From: Lactarius indigo
Taxonomy: Eukaryota > Basidiomycota > Agaricomycetes > Russulales > Russulaceae
DNA length: 64,000 nucleotides
Assembly: GCA_025766275.1 (NCBI GenBank)
Contig: JAFKAC010000015.1
Span: forward strand, 806,001 to 870,000
Direction of reading: 5' to 3'
Shown: positions 56,582 to 64,000 of the stretch, piece after piece
Layout: each line of letters starts with the position of its first letter
Numbering within the stretch: the stretch's first letter is position 1
Notes under the pieces: generated by a model
Databases searched by the model: none
Seen by the model: the letters and a program-made list of their open reading frames with translations, nothing else
What the model was told of the DNA's origin: nothing
Made by a program: the position numbers and the translations under genes

Positions 56582-57538
56582 ATGACAGATTCGAGCGAGC
56601 CTCGCTTTGTCGATACCACCCTCAGATATTTCACTCCACCCGCAGACGGCTCGAAGGCGTGGACTAACACCAACGTCGATCCCTCCACCGGCGAGCGCGC
56701 TTCAAACTGGGAATATACGACCCATCCCGTCAAAGTCGAGAACCTCCGCGGACGCGCCAAGGTCACCCTCGACAAGAACGGGTTCCAGTTCTTCCACCAC
56801 CCGCCAGGCACACGTTGTTCGCAAACGACGAAGAGATTCTGCGCGACTACTACCCCGAGAGTATAGAGTTACTCAAGCAGCTCACGGCGCCAGCCGCGTC
56901 GTCCTCTTCGACCACAGTGAGTTCGTCCGCCCCATAAATGCGCAGACGTTGGCTAACGGTCTGCATCTCTCATCTTCACAGCCATCCGCCACAGGCGCCC
57001 TGGTGTCGCCGACACGCCTCAGACTCGACAGCCCTTTCCGGGGGTGCACGTCGACCAGACGACCGCGTCGGCCATCGCGCGGGTGCAACGCCACATTCCG
57101 TCGGAGGACGTGGAGGGATTATTGCAGCGGCGCTTCCAGATCATCAATCTGTGGAGGCCAATCCACCATGCCGCGCATGACTGGCCGCTCGCACTGCGCG
57201 ACTTCAACACCGCCGACCGCAGCCACGATCTCGTCCCGCATACGCTCAAATACCCAGACCGCGATAGTGAGACGTGCAGCGTACGGTGGAATGAGAACTA
57301 CAGGTGGAAATACGTACGCGGGATGATGTCAGAGGAGGGCGTGCTAATCAAGTGGTACGTCGTCCATTGCTGACTGCCACGGCATCTTGTGCTGATTTCA
57401 CCGACGCGGTTTGGTAGCTTTGACTCGATCCAAGATGGGAGCGTGGTCGTGCTCACGCGTTCGAGGACACCACGACACCGTCTGGTGCGGAGAAACGCGA
57501 ATCTATCGAGCCCCACGCTTTGTCTTCTTTTGTGTGCC
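56582..57538 (+). pseudogene. CmcJ/NvfI/AsaB-like dioxygenase pseudogene, copy c
   Basis: Starts MTDSSEPRFVDTTLRYFTPP. A 1-nt loss near 56800 (CACCCGCC where b has CACCCCGCC) shifts the frame, and a second 1-nt loss occurs near 56886 in the GCTCACGGCGCC stretch. The intron with GTGAGT and TTCACAG is intact. Exon 2 keeps VHVDQTTAS and INLWRPIHH. In the last exon about 10 bp are missing at the CTCACG-CGTTCGAGG site, removing the LTPH histidine. The lesions differ from those of copies a and b. The C-terminal end reads directly into the GTPase copy. Confidence 0.75.
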
Positions 57539-58422
<884 letters not shown>

Positions 58423-59515
58423 ATATAGACCCTACTACCACCGTGAGCCTACCTTGTCCTCTAGTTATTTATTTGTGGCTGTCTCTTGTTCGTGTGCTGT
58501 CTATGTCGTGTCATATCTCCTTAACCCCAGTTGCTCCCTCTTTACATAGGCCTTTGAGGCGCCAATGTGTAATTCGTACATGCAATCGACCAGCCAGACT
58601 AGGGGACCGTGATCACGACGAACGAATGGAGATTGTCATTCGGCTGGTGCACTCGCACTTGCTACTTTTGGTTGTAAATTTCTGCGACGATTTCTTCACC
58701 CTCTCGAACAGATCGACACTACTGTTGGGCACCGCGGCGGTATGGCGCCTGTAATTTAACACGGCTCCGACTTCCATGACTGCGGTACTTGCCACATCAC
58801 ATTTTCTATTGGGGCGGCGTAGATGCCTTCGTTGCCAAGGCCACTTGGCCTGGCCTAATAAGACTGATTAAGTTGTAGCACATGCCCGCACACGTTCACC
58901 TCAACGACCCACGGGCACCAAAATCCTAACATTGCTGGACCACGGTACGGTTCGGTTTGGAGAAACAGCCGAACATGAACCCAAAAGGGGGTTCAGTTCG
59001 GTTACGGTAGTTTCAGGTTCGAACTAAAAGTTCCGTACTCAGTTCGAACACTCCGGCCACAGGCAGCTAAGGAGGCACCTAGATGCGTCGTAGTAGCGTC
59101 ATTTAAAAATGTGCTAGTCGTGTCTGGTCTGGGTCGTTGACCTGTACTTGGGAGTATAAATCGATCGAAAAAAATATAGAGAGAGGTTGCAAGAGACCGG
59201 GAATATGAGGGCATGGAGTGCGATTGAACGCCAATGCAAATGAAGGGTTTCTCACTGTCCCTGCAGTTGTGAAGATTATGTATTTTCTTGTTGTCTCCCT
59301 CTCTGACGCGTTCAATGGTTTCGAGTTGATCAGTTGATCAGTCCAAGGCCTATCATAATTCTGTTGACATATTTGTAAGAAGCTACTGTGGCAAATGCCA
59401 TAGTATAGATATATTCGTCTATGAACATAGGTATCTCCTAAATGCCAGTGGGACAGAGGAACAGTTACCATAAATTGTAAAACACGAGGCCATAGAATAC
59501 GCAGGGAACATCCTA
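58423..59515. repeat. Module 3' block, copy c
   Basis: Aligns with 6129-7135 over its full length, including the first 200 bp after the GTPase stop that copies a and b have lost. Noncoding; contains the GGTTCGG/CCGAAC stretch at about 58950-59040. Confidence 0.6.
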
Positions 59516-61069
59516 CTATCTGCCGACGTAGGACTCGAGCCTCTGATCAAACTCTGTCTTTGTGTCAACGACGATTACAGGGCGACCAGAAAGCCGGCGG
59601 GCGACGATAAAGTTCCCAATTGATGATGCTGGCTGGCCTACCAAGCAAATCAAATCAAGAGATGGCAACACGTTGGCGACCTGCTCGCCCGGGATGTCGT
59701 CCAGTGCAACAGCAACAGGCCCCGCGGGCTGGCGATCTAAACACAACGCCTGCACGGTGGAGAATCGGTGGAAGAGGTGCAGTAATTCAACATTAATTAA
59801 TTGACTTGGCCCGAGCATGGTCCAGATATCGAGATGGACCACATTAGAGAGTGAAGTGTGGAAATGGTCGAGCAACCGGGCTATGCCCAAAGCGTGCGAG
59901 TCTGACCCACCGCATGAGATGTGAACCTCATGAGGGCTCCAATCCAAGGGTGGTTGACATAGGTGCAGATACATGGAGAATCTACTGCTGCTACTGGAAA
60001 AGCCAACACGCGCGCGTCGAAACGGGGTTAGCTTGGGCCCGGCTGACCGATCGATGAACTTAGAAAGTTGAGTAACCTGGTAGTCAACAAGCCAGAGATA
60101 TTCTATGGAGATCCGGTTTAGTTTAGGGCCGTCGATACGGGAAACGAGGTCCTCCATATACTCGCTAGCACCGTGTAAGTGAATGTAGGTGAGTGAAGGA
60201 AGGACAGTTCGTGTTACAGGGGGTGGGTGTATCTCAAGGAGAGTAAGCTCTGGTCGAAATCCAAAGGAAAGGGAATCCAGCCTGGGCAATGTGGCCAAAG
60301 ACGCGACCAACACATCGGGTAGAATGTAACCAGTCAGCGGTATATTGTGAAGATCGAGCTTGACGAGGTCACTGGTCGACAAAAGAAGCATTGGTAATGC
60401 CGGAAAGGGGACGCCATGTAAATAGATGGCTTGTAGAGATGGTGCAGATCCTCCCAAAAATTCGGGGGGAAGGGCAGGTGCATCATATACCGAGTGAATA
60501 TAGAGACGCTTCAGTACCGGAAATGGCTCTTGCACTGCTGCGTCAAATATCTCCGGTTGCAAGCTCCATTTTAAGCCGGGGTCAAGCTCGATATCACATA
60601 CACGATCGTGGTGCTTGAGTGCAAAAGTGATGTTTTCTACATCGTCAGGCCTAACGGAACTCCAGGAAGGCTTGTACCAAATAACGATAGGAAAGGCAGG
60701 CCAGATAGCCAGAATCTTCCTGATGGGAGTTCCGTATGTGCAGAGAATTTTGACGTCAAGACGGTGTGGCGACGCGAAGATGAGTTGTCGCCAGGTTTGA
60801 CATACGTGTGCAAGTAAGTGCCATTTCCATACAGGGCCGCGGGTGTAGTGATCTTTTCGATATAAATTGAATATTTCGAGTAAGACATTGTCTGGGAGCA
60901 TGGTAATTGTCGTTGGATGTCCCTCGACTGTGTCACACAAACTCAGTTCTCGCCGCAGTCGTGACGGGGGTGCTAAAGAACGCACCTTGAGTACTTCCGC
61001 TCTGTTGTTCTTCGCAATGACCTTGAGCAGTATTTCTGGCAAGCGAAGTGGCACCAGAAGAAGAATCAT
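59516..61069 (-). CDS. F-box protein, array copy F8
   Basis: Open frame of 517 codons; conservative start is the ATG at 60901, directly before LPDNVLLEIFNLYRKDH (NLYR instead of the usual DFYR). The 58-nt putative intron is present. The Leu-rich part includes KFLGG-like EFLGG, SEYMEDLVSRIDG, QLSKFIDRSAGPKL and C-terminus SYVGR. No internal stop. Convergent with GTPase pseudogene c, the same arrangement as F1 with the intact GTPase. Confidence 0.75.
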   Translation of the reverse strand: MILLLVPLRLPEILLKVIAKNNRAEVLKVRSLAPPSRLRRELSLCDTVEGHPTTITMLPDNVLLEIFNLYRKDHYTRGPVWKWHLLAHVCQTWRQLIFASPHRLDVKILCTYGTPIRKILAIWPAFPIVIWYKPSWSSVRPDDVENITFALKHHDRVCDIELDPGLKWSLQPEIFDAAVQEPFPVLKRLYIHSVYDAPALPPEFLGGSAPSLQAIYLHGVPFPALPMLLLSTSDLVKLDLHNIPLTGYILPDVLVASLATLPRLDSLSFGFRPELTLLEIHPPPVTRTVLPSLTYIHLHGASEYMEDLVSRIDGPKLNRISIEYLWLVDYQVTQLSKFIDRSAGPKLTPFRRARVGFSSSSSRFSMYLHLCQPPLDWSPHEVHISCGGSDSHALGIARLLDHFHTSLSNVVHLDIWTMLGPSQLINVELLHLFHRFSTVQALCLDRQPAGPVAVALDDIPGEQVANVLPSLDLICLVGQPASSIGNFIVARRLSGRPVIVVDTKTEFDQRLESYVGR

Positions 61070-62829
61070 CGTGTGGGGAGAGCGAGCGAAGGCTAATTGA
61101 GGACCAACAGTGAGTACTCAGTCACTTGGTAGACACCGGACACACCTGGGCGAGCCGACCGACAAAAGTAGTTCAGTACCCATTAATGCGGGTAACGAAC
61201 TGAGATCCGAGGCTTAAACTAGTACCAGCCCAATGGGTCGTAGTAAACTGTTTAGCTATTGCGGGGTGTAGTGCAGCGGGAGTAGGGTAATCGATGATAT
61301 AACACTGTCGACACCACTAATGACCGTGAGAAATAATCAGACCTGTCACATTGGTGCGTTACTAATGGGCGCTTGCAGTGTCAGTTGACACGGACCAGGA
61401 CACTCAATAAGCCTCGCTTTGCCTCTCTTCTCCTCATCTCGTAGCTCTGATGAAAATCTGACACTTATTCTAGCGATTCCTATGATGTACGTCATATATT
61501 GCACTAGTCGCAATCGGGCAGCTTCTACGTGGAACTGGCCAGGTTGGAAGGCGGGTAACAACAGATGCTCCCACTGGCACAGATGATGCTTGGTGTCTGA
61601 AGAGAAATCTTTGCGACTTCTCATGGGATAGGAGTGGCGTGGATGGTGGTGGCGGACGCATGTACACGTACGCCGAACGCTGTTCTGCGTCTCCCTCCCT
61701 CTCGCTCCGTTCCGTCCCCCCTTCCCGAGGAAATCTTCGCTGTTTAGCGTCTTGCATGCCTGTCCTTTTCGTCAAGACATGGGTCCGGCATGCGGAGGAT
61801 TTGAGCTGGTGAATGGAATCTATGTGGTACGCGGTTGTCGTTTGCCTCCGTAGTTCCTTCCGTCTCGCACAGGTGTCATTCACCTACCTCGTGTGCGACG
61901 TGTTTGAGAGGCATGGATGTCCCGCAGGGGATCGATCCCCCTCCGGCCCTCATCACTTTTGTTGCCCTCCGGGGATGGTTGGCCGTGGATGTCAAGCCTC
62001 GAGTGAGTAGGTTCTTGAGTTGCCCATGACATCCTTTTACACTCCCTTCTCCCCTAGTATCTGCCTGCACGCACAATAGGAGCGCAGTTCAAGTGCATGA
62101 TGTTAAAAGTGTAAGTTCGTGGACGGTGTCAAATACTATCCAATATTCTTCGATAGGTTACTCAAGCATGAACGATGAGCACGGCCCAATCGAGTGTGCT
62201 CTCCACTCAAATCGGCTCTTGGACGACGGATATGTGGGGATGGAGTATCACGGGTCTCTGATGAACCACATGCCGCTTTTCGGAGCTACAAGGCCCTAGG
62301 AGTGGGCTCCGAGCTGGATCCGCAATCTCTGCACTTCGCCATTTCCTTTCCCTTGCTCTATTCGCCAACCCCCACATCACTGACTTCGACGGCGACCTCA
62401 TCGCACAAGTCTCCCACCTCTGATGATCCCTGCTCCTACTCTACTTCATCTTTCACTTAGGAATAACTTCCCCCGACACCTCCTTTGACTCAAACGGCAT
62501 CCCTGATAACTGCCCCGCTTGGCTCAGCGACTGACCTCTTCGAAGCCGCGGGGCGTCTCTCACACTCGTATATATGGTAGGTGCTATGGCATCGCTGGCT
62601 AAAATGCCAGTGGTGTCAGAAAGTCGACGCTTCTTACAAGCCACTTGCAGGTGATTCAGTTGTCGGTTTGTGATTGTCGTGTATGCATTGTAAGTATCGT
62701 GGGGACACTTGCACGTACGTGTCGTGACAGATGTAGTCTATAGCAAGGCAATATAAATATATACTGTATTTTTCTGTGTGTAAGATTGTTTCCTAACTGC
62801 GACAGAGGGACAATTACCATTAGATTGGC
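61070..62829. other. F8 upstream block and unassigned repeat region
   Basis: 61210-61330 is the F-box upstream block. 61625-61960 is a diverged repeat with matches at 38100-38170 and 41880-42138. 62090-62640 has short frames without recognisable domains. No gene is supported. Confidence 0.4.
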
Positions 62830-63400
62830 TATAAAGTATGCGACTGGTATGGGATATTCTCTTTTTCGTTGATTTAGGACTCGAGTCTCATCAAATTCTA
62901 TTTCTGTGTCGCCGATGGTTACAGGGGGAGCAGAGAGCCGCCACGCAGCGACGAACTTCGTAGATGATTCTGACTGGCACGCTAAGAAAATCAAGTCAAG
63001 AGATGGCCATACAGCGTCTTTACGGTGGAGAAATGGTGGAGTATGTGCAGCCATTCAGAATTGCCCGTATGCTCAATTTCATAAACCTCGGGCCCGGACG
63101 AGAGTTCGAGATGGACCACATTGGAGACTGTAGCAGAAAATTCACCGAGCACCTGGGCTATGTGACGGCGTGCGAAAAACCCCACCCATATGCTTTGCAC
63201 GAGACGTAGATCCAAGGTGGAGGCGCCGATTCGGGAATAAGCACTCGTAAGCGGTCTGCCTGAGACGGTACATGGCAATGTTGGCCTGGCTCCCGACCAA
63301 GTTAACACTCGCATGCCCACTTGGGGCCAACTGAGCGATCTGACTTGGAGAGTTGCACAACTTGAAGGCCAACAAGCGGTTAGTAGCCTAGATGTGTCGT
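62830..63400 (-). pseudogene. F-box protein relic, copy F9
   Basis: Scraps of the family's 3' half in shifting frames: SLDLIFLACQSESSTKFVAAWRLSAPPVTIGDTEIEFDE reads like the C-terminus, and FSATVSNVVHLEL with NSEWLHILHHFSTVKTL like the preceding part. The whole 5' half, including the F-box, is missing. A dead copy. Confidence 0.7.
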
Positions 63401-63734
63401 ATGATGTCATGTGAGAATGCGCCAATCGTGTCTGGTCTGGGGAGTTGGCCCGTACTCCCGAGTATAAATCTATCAAAAAAACAAATACAAGAGGGGTTGC
63501 AAGAGCCAGGGGATATGAGAGCACGGAGTGCAATTGAATGCGGACGAAAATCTCTCACTGTCTCCGCAGACGTGAAGATTATGTATCTGTATGATACCAT
63601 TGTGACAAACGCCATACTATGGATGTATTCGCCTACGAACATAAATATCCTAAATGCCAGTGGGACGGAGGAACAGTTACTGTAAATTGCAAAACGCTAG
63701 GCCATAGGATACGCAGCCGGTACGGAACATTCTA
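63401..63734. repeat. F-box downstream block
   Basis: Resembles 6800-7130 (the TCTGGTCTGGG, GTATAAAT and A-run segment). It marks the junction between relic F9 and gene F10. Noncoding. Confidence 0.55.
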
Positions 63735-64000
63735 TTATATGCTGACGTAGGACTCGAGTCTCTGATCAAACTCCGTCTCTGTGTCAACGACAGTTACAGG
63801 GCGACCAGAGAGCCGGCGGGAAACAATGAACTTCCCAATCGATGATGCTGGCTGGTCCACCAAGCAAATCAAATCAAGGGATGGCAAAACTTCGGCTACC
63901 TGCTCGCCCGGGATGTCATCCAGTGCAAGAGCAACATTCCCCGCGGGCTCGCGATCTAAAAGCAGCGTCCGCGCGGTGGGGAATCGGTGGAAGAGGTGCA
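63735..64000 (-). CDS. F-box protein, array copy F10, C-terminal part cut by window end
   Basis: About 88 codons ending SYVSI before the TAA at 63735-63737, with LDDIPGEQVAEVLPSLDLI-like wording and RRLSGRPVTVVDTETEFDQRLES. Open to the window edge, so the F-box itself lies beyond. The array therefore continues past 64000. Confidence 0.75.
   Translation of the reverse strand, partial: HLFHRFPTARTLLLDREPAGNVALALDDIPGEQVAEVLPSLDLICLVDQPASSIGKFIVSRRLSGRPVTVVDTETEFDQRLESYVSI

Overview
The window is nuclear DNA of a filamentous basidiomycete, most likely an agaricomycete (mushroom-forming fungus). The signs are many short GT-AG introns of about 45-70 nt, a Plavaka-type transposase, a Tad-like LINE, a Ty1/copia element and a large lineage-specific F-box family. 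Species and order cannot be named from sequence alone. I found no tRNA, rRNA or CRISPR.

Positions 1-6128 are a gene-dense core: the 3' end of an unrecognised gene (+), an Osh6/Osh7-type oxysterol-binding-protein homologue (-), the DEAD-box helicase DBP3 (-) and a Sec4/Rab8-type GTPase (+). DBP3 and the GTPase are divergent over a 142-bp promoter gap. All three named genes could be spliced by hand into open frames whose exon lengths sum to a multiple of three.

From 6129 to 64000 the window is a repeat-rich, rapidly duplicating region. Its backbone is a minus-strand array of F-box genes: F1 7136, F2 10418, F3 12971, F4 17388, F5 pseudogene 20374, F6 48822, F7 53459, F8 59516, F9 relic about 62830, F10 cut by the window end at 63735. 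Between them lie three copies of a plus-strand module: a broken CmcJ/NvfI/AsaB-like dioxygenase whose 3' end is fused to a promoterless copy of the GTPase gene. F3 plus the module plus F4 is repeated as F6 plus the module plus F7, a segmental duplication of about 6 kb.

Transposons have split the array. A copia element (21855-28211) with identical LTRs and an intact polyprotein sits antisense in the putative 5' intron of F5. A Plavaka transposase (32446-36582) is broken by a solo LTR in exon 1 and by one nonsense codon near its end. An intact unrecognised gene (29590-32224) lies divergent from it. A full-length Tad-like LINE (42151-48486) has a 12-bp target duplication and poly(A), with one nonsense codon in ORF2 and a likely frameshift in ORF1. 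Another solo LTR lies at 55269-55780.

The observations I rate highest are: (i) two unrelated LTRs each carry, just after a TATA box, a perfect 27-bp direct repeat arranged as an intron, so that splicing would remove exactly one repeat copy; (ii) the fused dioxygenase-GTPase unit that spread with the F-box genes; (iii) excision in silico of the solo LTR, which restores the transposase reading frame exactly.
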